28,455 nt of DNA from Pseudomonadota bacterium (GTDB lineage: Bacteria; Pseudomonadota; Alphaproteobacteria; Rhizobiales; Beijerinckiaceae): NCBI GenBank assembly GCA_023423995.1, contig JAFAEL010000272.1, positions 1 through 28,455 of the forward strand. Reading direction: 5' to 3'. The first letter of the stretch is position 1. Every line of letters starts with the position of its first letter. Below the pieces are notes generated by a model. The model was not told the origin of the DNA. It searched no databases and worked only from the letters and a program-made list of their open reading frames with translations. Both the position numbers and the translations under genes were made by a program. Positions 8,783-16,730 of this stretch are shown here, one piece after another.

Positions 8783-9441
8783 ACGCGCAGCCCCGGATCC
8801 TGCGGAGGGCTCTGGACGCCCGAGCCGATCCAGCGGGCAATATTCGCGAAGACGATTCCGGCTGACTTGTCGAGCGCGGGCGCGACCTCGCCGGCATTTG
8901 CGGAGCCGACCGGCGTGCGGGCGGAGAATACGCGGCCCCTCACGACGCGGCCTGACCGGATGTCGATGAGCTTGGCGGCGATCTCGACCACCGCCTCGCC
9001 CGACCGTCCGTCGAAATTGAAGTCCCGGATCTCGGAATTGAGTTGGTAGTCGGCGGAGATGCCGTCGCCTGGACGTCCCACGGCGAGCCGGGCGGAGGCC
9101 GCCTCCAGCGTCTCGATGAGGCGGGACTGCACGAGGCGCGGCAGCCTGTCGGCCCATTGCCCGCCGCCGATCAGCGCGACCGTGTCGTCCTGGCCCTTGG
9201 CCACGATGCCCTGCGCCTCAAAGGCCTGGACGGTCGACGGCTCGGCGACGACGAGCTGCGCCGCGATGCGCGCGCCCCGCACCGCGCCGCGCGGGGCGGT
9301 CAGGTCGAAGGCCGTGCTCGGCGCGGAGCCGCAGGCTCCCAACGCCAGCAGTGCCAGAGTGGCTGCGCACGCGCCGAGGGCGCGGCGCAGCGACCGGGCG
9401 CCGGACCGGCTGCTCGGCCTGATGGATAGCTGGTCGGGCAT
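8770..9441 (-). CDS. ABC-type transport auxiliary lipoprotein (PqiC/YmbA-like), MCE system
   Basis: The product has 223 residues. A basic N-region and hydrophobic stretch end in a lipobox LGAC with Cys37, so the protein should be exported and lipid-anchored, probably in the outer membrane. The mature part fits the ABC_trans_aux family: QLVVAEPSTVQAFEAQGI, then QWADRLPRLVQSRLIETLE, then the AVVEIAAKLID strand. In other bacteria such lipoproteins (PqiC) pair with MCE proteins and complete a lipid path across the periplasm. It is the last gene of the four-gene operon, 16 bases after the MCE gene. The ATG has no strong ribosome site, which suggests translation coupled to the gene before it. Confidence 0.85.
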   Translation of the reverse strand: MPDQLSIRPSSRSGARSLRRALGACAATLALLALGACGSAPSTAFDLTAPRGAVRGARIAAQLVVAEPSTVQAFEAQGIVAKGQDDTVALIGGGQWADRLPRLVQSRLIETLEAASARLAVGRPGDGISADYQLNSEIRDFNFDGRSGEAVVEIAAKLIDIRSGRVVRGRVFSARTPVGSANAGEVAPALDKSAGIVFANIARWIGSGVQSPPQDPGLRVGAL

Positions 9442-9457
9442 ATGAAGTTGGTACGCG

Positions 9458-10783
9458 TTACCGCCCGCGATATTCGGGAAGAGTGGGTCGATCGCCGAAA
9501 ATGATCGATTGCGGGTTGCGTTCCAAGTTCCCCGCGGCCCTTCCGATCGTATTTAGTGTCCGGCGTGCGTCGACGGCCACACCTTCGACCTGCCGCGTGC
9601 CGGAACCCGTGAAGCGCGTGATGCCCTGCGCGATCTCCGTCGCCCGCCGGCTGAGATTGTCTGAGGCCGCACCGAACTTCTCCGCCGCCTCCCGGATGGT
9701 CGCGAAGGTGCTCTTGCCTTCCTGCCCGGCCGCTGAGCCGAGGAAGTTCTCCGCCGCCTTCAGCACACCGTCGACCCGCCCGGCGGCGGCATCGAGCTTG
9801 GCAGTCAGCGAATTCGCATTGCGGATCGCGTTCTCGGTATCGCGCGCGGAATTGCCAAGCGCCGTCGCGAAGCGGCTCGCGCCGTCCACGATGCCGTTGA
9901 GCTTCACGGGATCCACCGCCGCGACCACCCGGCCGGCATCGGTGATCGTCTGCGAAAGCTGCGGGACGGCGTCGGCGAGGCCGCGCACGAGCGTTCCGGC
10001 ATCCTGCATGATGTTGGCGATCTGCTGCCGGTTGTTGTCGACCGTCTGGAGGACCTGGTCGACGTTCTCGACGATCCGCGCCACCCGCTGCCGGTCGACG
10101 GAGCGGATGAGGGCGGTCGTATCGTCGGTCAGCGTCTCGAGCTTGCCGGCCAGCGGCCCGATCCGCTCCGCGGCCGAGCCGATCGACTTGAGAGCCTCCT
10201 GGATCTGCGGCGCGTTCTGGCTGAGCGCGGAGGAGAAGGTCTCGACGTTCTGGACCGTGCGGTTGATGCTGTCCCGGTTGCCGGCGACGATCGAGTTCAG
10301 GTTCTCGATCAGAACGTTCGCGCGCTCCGCCGTGCCACGGGCGGTCTCGATGATGGAGCCGAGCCCGCCGCGTTCAGCGACGATCGTCGGGATGTCTTCG
10401 CCCGGCCGCTTCTGGATTGGCCCGGCATCCGGGCTGCCGCCCGTCAGGGCGATGACCGCCGCTCCCGAAAGGAGCGCGACATCGAGATTGGCCTTCGTGT
10501 CCGCATTGACCGGCGTGTCCGGCTGGATCTCGATCCGGGCGAAGGCCTGCTGCGGCTTGTCCGCCTCGAAATACACGTCCGTGACGTCGCCCACCCGGAT
10601 GCCGTTGAAGAGGACGGGCGCCCCCTTCGACAGGCCCGCGACCGAGCCGGAGAACTCAACCCGGTAGGCCGAGCGCCGGCTGCCACTCTCGCCGCCCGAG
10701 AACCAATAGACGAAGCCGAAGCCGGCAACGATCACCGCCAGCGTGAAGATGCCGATGATCGCGTAATTGGCGCGGGTTTCCAT
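9458..10783 (-). CDS. mlaD: MlaD-like MCE family protein of a lipid ABC transporter
   Basis: The product has 441 residues. One N-terminal membrane helix (about residues 7-28, with YAIIGIFTLAVIVAGF) is followed by a single MCE domain (about 39-115: YRVEFSGSVAGLSKGAPVLFNGIRVGDV is its core) and a long Ala/Asn/Gln-rich helical tail (about 140-415) ending in NPQSIIFGDRPTLPEYRGR. MCE proteins form hexameric rings that bind lipid between inner and outer membrane. The tail is far longer than in E. coli MlaD (about 183 residues) and recalls the needle-forming tails of PqiB and mycobacterial Mce proteins. It lies 9 bases after mlaF and before the lipoprotein gene, so it is the substrate-binding part of this operon. 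The symbol names the family; orthology to E. coli mlaD is not implied. Confidence 0.9.
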   Translation of the reverse strand: METRANYAIIGIFTLAVIVAGFGFVYWFSGGESGSRRSAYRVEFSGSVAGLSKGAPVLFNGIRVGDVTDVYFEADKPQQAFARIEIQPDTPVNADTKANLDVALLSGAAVIALTGGSPDAGPIQKRPGEDIPTIVAERGGLGSIIETARGTAERANVLIENLNSIVAGNRDSINRTVQNVETFSSALSQNAPQIQEALKSIGSAAERIGPLAGKLETLTDDTTALIRSVDRQRVARIVENVDQVLQTVDNNRQQIANIMQDAGTLVRGLADAVPQLSQTITDAGRVVAAVDPVKLNGIVDGASRFATALGNSARDTENAIRNANSLTAKLDAAAGRVDGVLKAAENFLGSAAGQEGKSTFATIREAAEKFGAASDNLSRRATEIAQGITRFTGSGTRQVEGVAVDARRTLNTIGRAAGNLERNPQSIIFGDRPTLPEYRGR

Positions 10784-10792
10784 CTGTCGCTT

Positions 10793-11593
10793 TCACTGTC
10801 CGGCGGCAGCGCGGGCGCGCTTGCCGTGGAAATAGGCCCGGACCCAGGGGTGGTCCGAGGCGAGCATCTCTTCGATCGGCCCTTCCGCGATGATGCGGCC
10901 CTCCCCGAGCGCCGCGATCCGGTCGCAGACGGTGTAGAGGCTATCGAGGTCGTGCGTCACCATGAAGACCGTCAGGCCCAGCGTCCGCTGCAGGGTGGCG
11001 ATCAGGTCGTCGAACTCGCCCGCGCCGATCGGGTCGAGACCGGAGGTCGGCTCGTCCAGGAACAGGATCTCGGGGTCGAGCGCGAGCGAGCGGGCGAGGG
11101 AGGCGCGCTTGATCATGCCGCCCGACAGCTCGGAAGGCAGCTTGTCGGCCGCGTCCGGCTTGAGGCCGACCATCTCGATCTTGAGCATCGCGAGTTCGTC
11201 GAGGAGCTTCTCGGAGAGCCGCAGGTACTCGCGCATCGGCACCTGGACGTTCTGCCGGACGGTGAGCGCCGAAAAGAGCGCGCCCTGCTGGAACAGAACG
11301 CCCCAGCGGCGCTCGACGGAGCGGCGCGACGACGCCGACATGCCATCGAGGTCCTCGCCGAAGACCTCGATCGTGCCGGCCCGCTTGGGAACGAGGCCGA
11401 GGATGGCGCGGGTGAGCACCGACTTGCCCTGCCCCGAGGGACCCACGAAGCCGAGGATCTCGCCCCGGTAGACGTCGAGGTCGAGCCCATCCAGCACGAG
11501 CCGCTCGCCGAACCCGACCTGCAGGTCGCGCACGCGGATCACCGCCTCGCGGTGGCGGTCGGTCATCGGCCAGTCGGAAAGGGTCTGGAGCAT
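10793..11593 (-). CDS. mlaF: MlaF-like ABC transporter ATP-binding protein
   Basis: The 266-residue cytoplasmic ATPase of the MCE lipid transporter has all nucleotide-binding motifs: Walker A GPSGQGKS (51-58), Q-loop FQQGALFSALTV (from 101), signature LSGGM (156-160), Walker B ILFLDE (176-181), D-loop SGLDP and H-loop His214 in VTHD. The LSGGM signature and the FQ-GALF-S/D-L segment are typical of MlaF/Ttg2A ATPases. The ATG lies 3 bases after the stop of the permease gene, so translation is probably coupled; a second ATG at residue 10 is possible, but neither has a good ribosome site. It should dimerise and power the adjacent MlaE permease. Confidence 0.93.
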   Translation of the reverse strand: MLQTLSDWPMTDRHREAVIRVRDLQVGFGERLVLDGLDLDVYRGEILGFVGPSGQGKSVLTRAILGLVPKRAGTIEVFGEDLDGMSASSRRSVERRWGVLFQQGALFSALTVRQNVQVPMREYLRLSEKLLDELAMLKIEMVGLKPDAADKLPSELSGGMIKRASLARSLALDPEILFLDEPTSGLDPIGAGEFDDLIATLQRTLGLTVFMVTHDLDSLYTVCDRIAALGEGRIIAEGPIEEMLASDHPWVRAYFHGKRARAAAGQ

Positions 11594-11596
11594 GCG

Positions 11597-12745
11597 TCAG
11601 TAATTTATCGCCGCGAAGAAGATGGCGAAAAAGCCGTCCAGGACGATGACCATGAAGATGGCCTTCACGACTGACGCGGTCACGTGCCGGCCGAGCGACT
11701 CGGCCGAGCCCTGGACGGCGATGCCTTCGATCGACGCGATCACGCCGATCACCAGCGCCATGAACGGGGCTTTGATAAGGCCGACCAGGAAGGTGTTCAT
11801 GCCGATCGTGGCCTTGAGGCGCGCCAGGAAGGCGTCCGGCGGGACGTCGCCGTAGATCCAGGCGACCAGGCCACCGCCGACCAGCGCCGCGATCGAGGAG
11901 AGGAACGTCAGGAGCGGAAGCCCGATCACCAGCGCGAGGACGCGCGGGACGATCAGTACCTCGATCGGGTCGAGCCCCATCACGCGGAGCGCGTCGATTT
12001 CCTCGCGCATCTTCATGGAGCCGATCTCGGCCGTGAAGGCGGAACCGGACCGGCCGGCCACCATGATCGAGGTGAGAAGGACGCCGAGTTCGCGCAGGAT
12101 CAGGATCCCGACGAGATTGACCACGAAGGTCTGGGCGCCGAAGCGCTGAAGCTGGAAGATGCCCTGCTGCGCGACGATGCAGCCGACAAGGAACGAGATC
12201 AGCACGATGATCGGGACGCCCCGGAAGGCGATCTGCTCGAGCTGATTGGTCAGCGCCGGGAGGCGGAACCGGCTCGGGACGAGCAGCACCCGGATCAGCG
12301 CCGTGACGATCTCGCCAAGGAGGCTGATGCCCTGGACGAAATCCTTTCCCGCAGCCACGACCGCTTCGCCGATATCCGCGAAGACGTCGAACAGACTCGT
12401 CGACCGCTTCTCCGTGCGGGGCTGGAAGCCGCGATAGGCGACTTCGTTCAGCAGGATGTTGTGCTCCGGCCGGGCGCCGACGAAATCGAGCGCGATGCCG
12501 CGGGCGCCGAGGTCGTGGCGCGTACGGTCGAGCACCCAGGCCCCGAGCGTGTCCAGCCGCGTGACGGCCGAGAGGTCGATGAGGCCGCGCCCCTCGCGCT
12601 CGGCCGCCGCGAGAAGCTCGTTCGTCTCGCTCTCGACACGCTCCGCGTGCTCCGCGGTCCAGCTGCCCGTCAGCCTCGCGCGGAGTTCATGGCCCGAGCC
12701 GTCGAACTCCGCCTGCGGCTCGTTGGCTGAGGTCTCCTGCCGCAA
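11597..12745 (-). CDS. mlaE: STAS-MlaE fusion: ABC transporter permease of the MCE lipid system
   Basis: The first gene of the operon encodes 382 residues from the chosen start. The N-terminal 100 or so residues form a STAS domain (GLIDLSAVTRLDTLGAWVL core) like the separate E. coli protein MlaB. The rest is the MlaE/YrbE permease with about five membrane helices and the family segment SIMVAGRSGSAFTAEIGSM followed by MKMREEIDALRVMG. The fusion puts the regulatory STAS subunit on the permease. The longest frame starts at a TTG at 12802, but no ribosome site precedes it. The TTG at 12745 has AAGGGA 9 bases upstream and leaves room for a divergent promoter, so I prefer it. No ATG or GTG is available in this N-terminal stretch. 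Confidence 0.9.
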   Translation of the reverse strand: MRQETSANEPQAEFDGSGHELRARLTGSWTAEHAERVESETNELLAAAEREGRGLIDLSAVTRLDTLGAWVLDRTRHDLGARGIALDFVGARPEHNILLNEVAYRGFQPRTEKRSTSLFDVFADIGEAVVAAGKDFVQGISLLGEIVTALIRVLLVPSRFRLPALTNQLEQIAFRGVPIIVLISFLVGCIVAQQGIFQLQRFGAQTFVVNLVGILILRELGVLLTSIMVAGRSGSAFTAEIGSMKMREEIDALRVMGLDPIEVLIVPRVLALVIGLPLLTFLSSIAALVGGGLVAWIYGDVPPDAFLARLKATIGMNTFLVGLIKAPFMALVIGVIASIEGIAVQGSAESLGRHVTASVVKAIFMVIVLDGFFAIFFAAINY

Positions 12746-12754
12746 AGCGGTCCG

Positions 12755-12760
12755 TCCCTT
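12755..12760 (-). promoter_or_regulatory. Ribosome binding site deciding the mlaE TTG start
   Basis: AAGGGA on the minus strand lies 9 bases before the TTG at 12745. The alternative TTG at 12802 has no purine-rich sequence at the right distance. The stretch 12746-12822 between the two divergent starts must hold promoters for both the MCE operon and dgcA; I cannot assign -35/-10 boxes with confidence. Confidence 0.45.
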
Positions 12761-12813
12761 GGCACGATCGAGTGACGGTGATAGCGCGCCCTCATCGCGC
12801 AAGTCGAGCGCGT

Positions 12814-12818
12814 GGAGG
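12814..12818 (+). promoter_or_regulatory. Ribosome binding site of dgcA
   Basis: GGAGG lies 4 bases before the ATG at 12823. It fixes the start there and not at the in-frame GTG at 12772, which would add 17 residues with no family counterpart. Confidence 0.7.
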
Positions 12819-12822
12819 TCAC

Positions 12823-13809
12823 ATGCGGCGCGCGTTGAAGATCGAAATCGATCGTTTTCCCGTCGCCGGCCGGTTCACGATCGCGCGGGGGTCCCGCACG
12901 GAGATCGTCGTCGTGACGGCGACCCTGTCGGAAGGGGGCGCAACCGGACGGGGCGAATGCGTCCCCTATGCGCGCTACGGCGAGACGGTCGAAGGCGTGG
13001 CAGGACTGATCGAGTCCCTCCGCGAGAGGCTCGAGGCGGGCCTCGGGCGGGCGGAGCTTCAGGAGGCGCTGCCGGCCGGGGCTGCCCGCAATGCCGTCGA
13101 TTGCGCGCTCTGGGACCTCGAGGCGAAATTGACGGGCGTGCCGGCCCATGTGGCGGCGGGAATCGACCGGCTCGCCCCGGTCACGACGGCCTACACGATC
13201 AGCCTCGACACGCCAGAGGCGATGGCGGAGGCGACCGCACGCGCAGCGTCACGCCCCATTCTCAAGATCAAGCTCGGCAGCCCTGGAGGCGACTTGGAGC
13301 GCATCGCGGCCGTCCGCGAGGCCGCGCCGGACGCGACGCTGATCGCGGATGCGAACGAGGGCTGGACGGAGGCGAACCTCGCGGACCACCTCGCCGCCTG
13401 CGCGAAGGCCGGCTTCGCCCTGATCGAGCAGCCCGTCCCGGCCGCCGTCGACTCGATTCTGGTGCATCGGCCGCGCGAGGTGATGATCTGCGCGGACGAG
13501 AGCCTGCACGACCGGACGAGCCTGCCCGGACTCGTCGGCCGCTACGACGCGATCAACATCAAGCTGGACAAGGCCGGCGGCCTTACCGAGGCGCTGGCGC
13601 TCGCCGCGGAGGCGCAGAGGCTCGGCTTCTCGCTGATGATCGGCTGCATGCTCGGCACCTCGCTGGCGATGGCGCCCGCGATGCTGATCGCCCCGAAAGC
13701 CCGTTTCGTCGATCTCGACGGTCCCCTCCTCCTCGCGCGGGAGCGCCAGAACGGCCTCCGCTATGAGGGGAGCACCGTTTATCCCCCGCCGCCTTCGCTC
13801 TGGGGCTGA
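12823..13809 (+). CDS. dgcA: Enolase-superfamily epimerase, DgcA / L-Ala-D/L-Glu epimerase type
   Basis: The 328-residue product has the muconate-lactonizing-enzyme fold. The N-terminal capping domain carries GRGECVPYARYGETVEG (from 42). The barrel has the catalytic KIK (Lys148, Lys150), metal ligands Asp176 (DANEGW), Glu202 (IEQPVP) and Asp225 (CADES), and the second catalytic Lys247 (INIKLDKAGG). This set marks dipeptide epimerases, which act on cell-wall-derived Ala-Glu. In alphaproteobacteria close relatives are called DgcA, an N-acetyl-glutamate racemase that works with the partner DgcN in D-glutamate use. No dgcN is in this window, so the two substrates cannot be separated. It is divergent from the MCE operon and alone on its strand for 50 bases. 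Confidence 0.88.
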   Translation: MRRALKIEIDRFPVAGRFTIARGSRTEIVVVTATLSEGGATGRGECVPYARYGETVEGVAGLIESLRERLEAGLGRAELQEALPAGAARNAVDCALWDLEAKLTGVPAHVAAGIDRLAPVTTAYTISLDTPEAMAEATARAASRPILKIKLGSPGGDLERIAAVREAAPDATLIADANEGWTEANLADHLAACAKAGFALIEQPVPAAVDSILVHRPREVMICADESLHDRTSLPGLVGRYDAINIKLDKAGGLTEALALAAEAQRLGFSLMIGCMLGTSLAMAPAMLIAPKARFVDLDGPLLLARERQNGLRYEGSTVYPPPPSLWG

Positions 13810-13859
13810 GCAGCCGGCGCGATCGGTGGCATGAAGAGCCTGCGCCGGATTCGGAGAGG

Positions 13860-14681
13860 ATGACGCAGAAGCGCCCGGGCCCAAGTCTCGACGACCGCGA
13901 CTTCGATGCGATCGAGGCGGCCGTCATGGAGACGGAGCGGGGCCGCTGGTTCCTGGCCGAGTTCACGCGGCGCAACCGCCTGGGCGAAACCCGGCTCCTT
14001 CTCGACGCCATCACGCGCATCGAGCAGAGCGTCGGCGGGCCCGGCCCGGCCGATAAGGCGCCTCCGGCCCGCTCGCCGATGGAGGGCGTCGAACGCATCC
14101 TGTCCGACCTCGCCGCAAAGGTCGCCGCGGGTGCGGACCTCCACTCTGCCGTGGACGGCTTCGCGACTTCGTTGGCCACGCTGGATGCGGCGACGGCCGA
14201 CATCCATGAGGCGGCCGAGCGGGTGAACGAGACGGCCTGGCGCCTGCGCGAGAGCGGCGCCCGTTCCCTGCTCTGCGACGAGCTCGAGAGGGCTGCCGCT
14301 CAGATCTCGACCGCATGCGCTTTCACGGGGACGATCGCCGGGCGGTCGCGCCTGCTCGCGGAAGCCGTGAAGGCGATCGGCGAGCAAGTCGGAATTCGCG
14401 CTGCAGCCGGACCCGCTCCTCCCGGCGAAGCCACACCAGAGCCGGCAATCGAAGCTGCCCCGCCTTCGGTGCGGCGGCCGCTCGGCACGCGCGGCAATGC
14501 GCCTCAGGCGGGTCTTCGGTCAGCGCCCCGACCGCTGCCGACACCTGCACCTGCACCATCGCCCGGCGCAGACACGAAGGCCCTTACGCACGGTCTGCCA
14601 AGACCTGACCGCATGCCTGTCCCGAGTTTAGCGGCAATCGAGACGCTGGACTTCCGCGAGCGGCTGAAGCTTTTCACCTGA
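13860..14681 (+). CDS. CheZ-like helical protein with degenerate catalytic motif
   Basis: The product has 273 residues. The N-terminal segment AIEAAVMETERGRWFLAEF (18-36) followed by RRNR is a signature I associate with CheZ-like proteins of Hyphomicrobiales. A helical pair follows (about 75-178), then a Pro/Ala-rich linker (about 183-255) and a short acidic/aromatic tail LDFRERLKLFT. CheZ dephosphorylates CheY-P with Asp143 and Gln147 in FQDLTGQ. The matching stretch here reads ACAFTGTIAGR (152-162), with Gly at both positions (Gly157, Gly161), so phosphatase activity is doubtful. The tail could still bind a response regulator. No chemotaxis gene is nearby. The purine-rich GGAGAGG abuts the ATG closely, so initiation may be weak. 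Recognition is from memory of the family. Confidence 0.6.
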   Translation: MTQKRPGPSLDDRDFDAIEAAVMETERGRWFLAEFTRRNRLGETRLLLDAITRIEQSVGGPGPADKAPPARSPMEGVERILSDLAAKVAAGADLHSAVDGFATSLATLDAATADIHEAAERVNETAWRLRESGARSLLCDELERAAAQISTACAFTGTIAGRSRLLAEAVKAIGEQVGIRAAAGPAPPGEATPEPAIEAAPPSVRRPLGTRGNAPQAGLRSAPRPLPTPAPAPSPGADTKALTHGLPRPDRMPVPSLAAIETLDFRERLKLFT

Positions 14682-14692
14682 TTAACCAATCA
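14679..14692. promoter_or_regulatory. Small perfect inverted repeat TGATT-AACC-AATCA
   Basis: This 5-bp inverted repeat with a 4-base centre overlaps the TGA stop of the CheZ-like gene, 61 bases before the DMT exporter start. It is AT-rich in an otherwise GC-rich region, which would suit a regulator site or a -10 region. It is too short to call firmly. Confidence 0.25.
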
Positions 14693-14740
14693 CCGGCACA
14701 CCGGATGCATCGGACGGGCGGCGCGGCTGCTTCTCCGCAT

Positions 14741-14746
14741 GAGGTG
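14741..14746 (+). promoter_or_regulatory. Ribosome binding site deciding the DMT exporter start
   Basis: GAGGTG lies 7 bases before the GTG at 14754. The in-frame ATG at 14739 has only the pyrimidine-rich GCTTCTCCGC before it. Confidence 0.5.
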
Positions 14747-14753
14747 CTCGCCC

Positions 14754-15728
14754 GTGGCCACACCCTCCCCCTCTCTTTCCGCCGAGGCTGCAGCCGATCC
14801 CGTGAGTCCCTTCATCGGCATTGGCCTGAAGATCCTGTCGGCCCTCGCCTTCACCTTCATGTCGGCAGGCATCAAGTGGCTCGGCTCGGATTATCCCACC
14901 GGCCAGATCGTCTTCTTCCGCTCGGCCTTCGCGCTCATTCCTCTGCTGGTCTGGCTGAGCCTCCGCGGCGACCTGATCGCCTCCGTCCGAACCAACGACC
15001 TCCGCAGCCACGTCATTCGCGGCCTGATGGGCTCCTGCGCCATGTTCGCGGGCTTCGTGGCGCTCGCCTACCTGCCGCTCTCGGATGCGGTGGTGATCGG
15101 CTACGTCTCGCCGCTCCTCACGGTCCTGCTCGCCGCGATCTTTCTCGGCGAGCGGATCCGCGTCTACCGGCTGTCCGCCGTCGCGATCGGCTTCATGGGC
15201 GTCGTGATCATGGTCTCGCCGCATCTCGGGACCGCCTCGCTCTCCGGGAACGTGCACGCCACCACGATCGGCGTCGCCTTCGGGCTCCTCGGGGCCTGTT
15301 GCGCGGCCGGCGCCACGATCCAGGTCCGCCGGCTGACCGCTCGTGAGAGCACGGGCGCCATCGTCCTCTACTTCACGCTGCTGACAACCGCTCTCGGCGC
15401 GACGACGATCCTGCTCGGCTGGAAGGTGCCCTCGCCCTCCCACTTCGCGCTGCTCGTTGCGATCGGCATCCTGGGCGGTATCGGCCAGATCCTCATGACC
15501 CAGAGCTATCGCTACGCGGACGCCTCGCTGATCGCGCCCTTCGACTACACGACGATGATCTGGGCCTTCCTCCTGGGCTGGTTCCTGTTCGGGCAGCTCC
15601 CGAGCACGGCGGTGGTTCTCGGAGGGGTGATCGTGGCGGGCGCGGGCCTGTTCGTGATCTGGCGCGAGCATCGGCTCGGCCTTCAGCGCCCGAAGGAGGT
15701 CGAGGCCAGCTCTCAGCGCGCGACCTGA
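14754..15728 (+). CDS. DMT family transporter, EamA type
   Basis: The inner-membrane protein has 324 residues and about ten membrane helices arranged as two EamA repeats. The first repeat includes [15 protein letters not shown] and ends with [14 protein letters not shown]; the second ends with [19 protein letters not shown]. The LGE motif at the end of the fourth helix and its FGQ counterpart in the second half are family marks. Such proteins export metabolites or amino acids, or take up small solutes; nothing here shows which. The GTG start at 14754 is chosen for its ribosome site; the ATG at 14739 would add five residues. It is followed 24 bases later by thiD on the same strand, so the two may share a transcript. 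Confidence 0.88.
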   Translation: MATPSPSLSAEAAADPVSPFIGIGLKILSALAFTFMSAGIKWLGSDYPTGQIVFFRSAFALIPLLVWLSLRGDLIASVRTNDLRSHVIRGLMGSCAMFAGFVALAYLPLSDAVVIGYVSPLLTVLLAAIFLGERIRVYRLSAVAIGFMGVVIMVSPHLGTASLSGNVHATTIGVAFGLLGACCAAGATIQVRRLTARESTGAIVLYFTLLTTALGATTILLGWKVPSPSHFALLVAIGILGGIGQILMTQSYRYADASLIAPFDYTTMIWAFLLGWFLFGQLPSTAVVLGGVIVAGAGLFVIWREHRLGLQRPKEVEASSQRAT

Positions 15729-15752
15729 GGCACTTTCGTGTAAGATCGGGCG

Positions 15753-16661
15753 GTGAGTTCCATCGCCTTCCCCATCGACGGGTCAGAGACCCGGTTCCGC
15801 AGCACCTCCCGGCAGGAAGGCGCGGCCACCACGCCCATTGCCCTGACGATCGCGGGCTCCGATTCCGGCGGCGGCGCCGGCATCCAGGCGGACCTGAAGA
15901 CCTTCTCGGCTCTCGGCGTGTACGGGGCGAGCGTGATCACCGCGCTGACCGCCCAGAACACGCTCGGCGTCCAGGGCATCCACGACGTCCCGGCGGACTT
16001 CGTCTCGGCTCAGATGGACAGCGTCTTCTCCGACCTCACGATCGGGGCCGTGAAGATCGGCATGCTGTCGAGCCCGGCCGTGATCGACGCGGTCGCGGCG
16101 GGGCTCGAGCGGCACGGCGCCCGCAACGTCATTCTCGACCCCGTCATGGTGGCGACGAGCGGGGACCGCCTCATCTCGAAGGCAGCGGCCGAGCGCCTGC
16201 GCGAGCGCCTCCTGCCGATGGCGCTCGTCCTCACGCCGAACCTTCCGGAAGCCGCAGCGCTCCTCGGCGAAGAGACCGCGACCGACGAGGACGGGATGCG
16301 GCAGCAGGGTGCAAGGCTCATCGAGCTCGGGGCTCAGTCCGTCCTCATGAAGGGCGGCCATCTCGATGGCCCGCAGAGCATCGACATCTTCGTCTATCCG
16401 GGCGGCTTCGGAAGGCTCGAGGCGCCTCGCGTGGCGACCCGCAACACGCATGGCACCGGTTGCACGCTTTCGGCGGCGATCGCGGCCATGCTCGCCTCCG
16501 GGTCCGATCTGGTCGAGGCCGTCGTTCAGGCGAAGGACTATTTGACGGATGCACTCTTCGCGGCGGACAGGCTTCGGATCGGGGCCGGAGCCGGGCCCGT
16601 CCATCATTTCCACAGCAGCTGGCGCAAGACGGACGACGCTCAGCGGCAAAGCGTTCCTTGA
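15753..16661 (+). CDS. thiD: Hydroxymethylpyrimidine/phosphomethylpyrimidine kinase
   Basis: The 302-residue ribokinase-fold enzyme phosphorylates HMP and then HMP-P in thiamine pyrophosphate synthesis. It shows the family's substrate loop [18 protein letters not shown] (33-50), [11 protein letters not shown] (128-138), the Mg/ATP region [17 protein letters not shown] (200-203) and the anion-hole motif GTGC with Cys237 in [17 protein letters not shown]. About 27 residues precede the usual start of the family; no ATG, GTG or TTG occurs in that stretch except the GTG at 15753, so the extension appears real. The ribosome site is weak. No other thi genes and no clear thi-box riboswitch lie in the short upstream gap, so it is probably expressed apart from the main thiamine operon. 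Confidence 0.93.
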   Translation: MSSIAFPIDGSETRFRSTSRQEGAATTPIALTIAGSDSGGGAGIQADLKTFSALGVYGASVITALTAQNTLGVQGIHDVPADFVSAQMDSVFSDLTIGAVKIGMLSSPAVIDAVAAGLERHGARNVILDPVMVATSGDRLISKAAAERLRERLLPMALVLTPNLPEAAALLGEETATDEDGMRQQGARLIELGAQSVLMKGGHLDGPQSIDIFVYPGGFGRLEAPRVATRNTHGTGCTLSAAIAAMLASGSDLVEAVVQAKDYLTDALFAADRLRIGAGAGPVHHFHSSWRKTDDAQRQSVP

Positions 16662-16714
16662 TCTTTTCGCCCGCCCGGGATTTCGTCAGTCGGAGCCGGC
16701 GGTGGTCCGGACCT

Positions 16715-16720
16715 GGAGGT
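16715..16720 (+). promoter_or_regulatory. Ribosome binding site of the XRE-cupin gene
   Basis: GGAGGT is 10 bases before the ATG at 16731. The in-frame GTG at 16722 is only 1 base away, too close to be used, so the ATG is preferred. Confidence 0.55.
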
Positions 16721-16730
16721 TGTGAGCCGG

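Noticed and set aside
10826..12730. Plus-strand frames opposite mlaF and mlaE (282 and 348 codons)
   Set aside because: Highly charged shadow translations (many R, D, E, H, Q), no motif; the minus-strand genes are certain.
14682..15671. Minus-strand frame of 329 codons opposite the DMT exporter
   Set aside because: Charged shadow of a hydrophobic membrane protein; no hydrophobic core of its own.
15729..15752. TPP riboswitch before thiD
   Set aside because: The gap is only 24 bases and the exporter gene runs up to it; no room for a thi-box.
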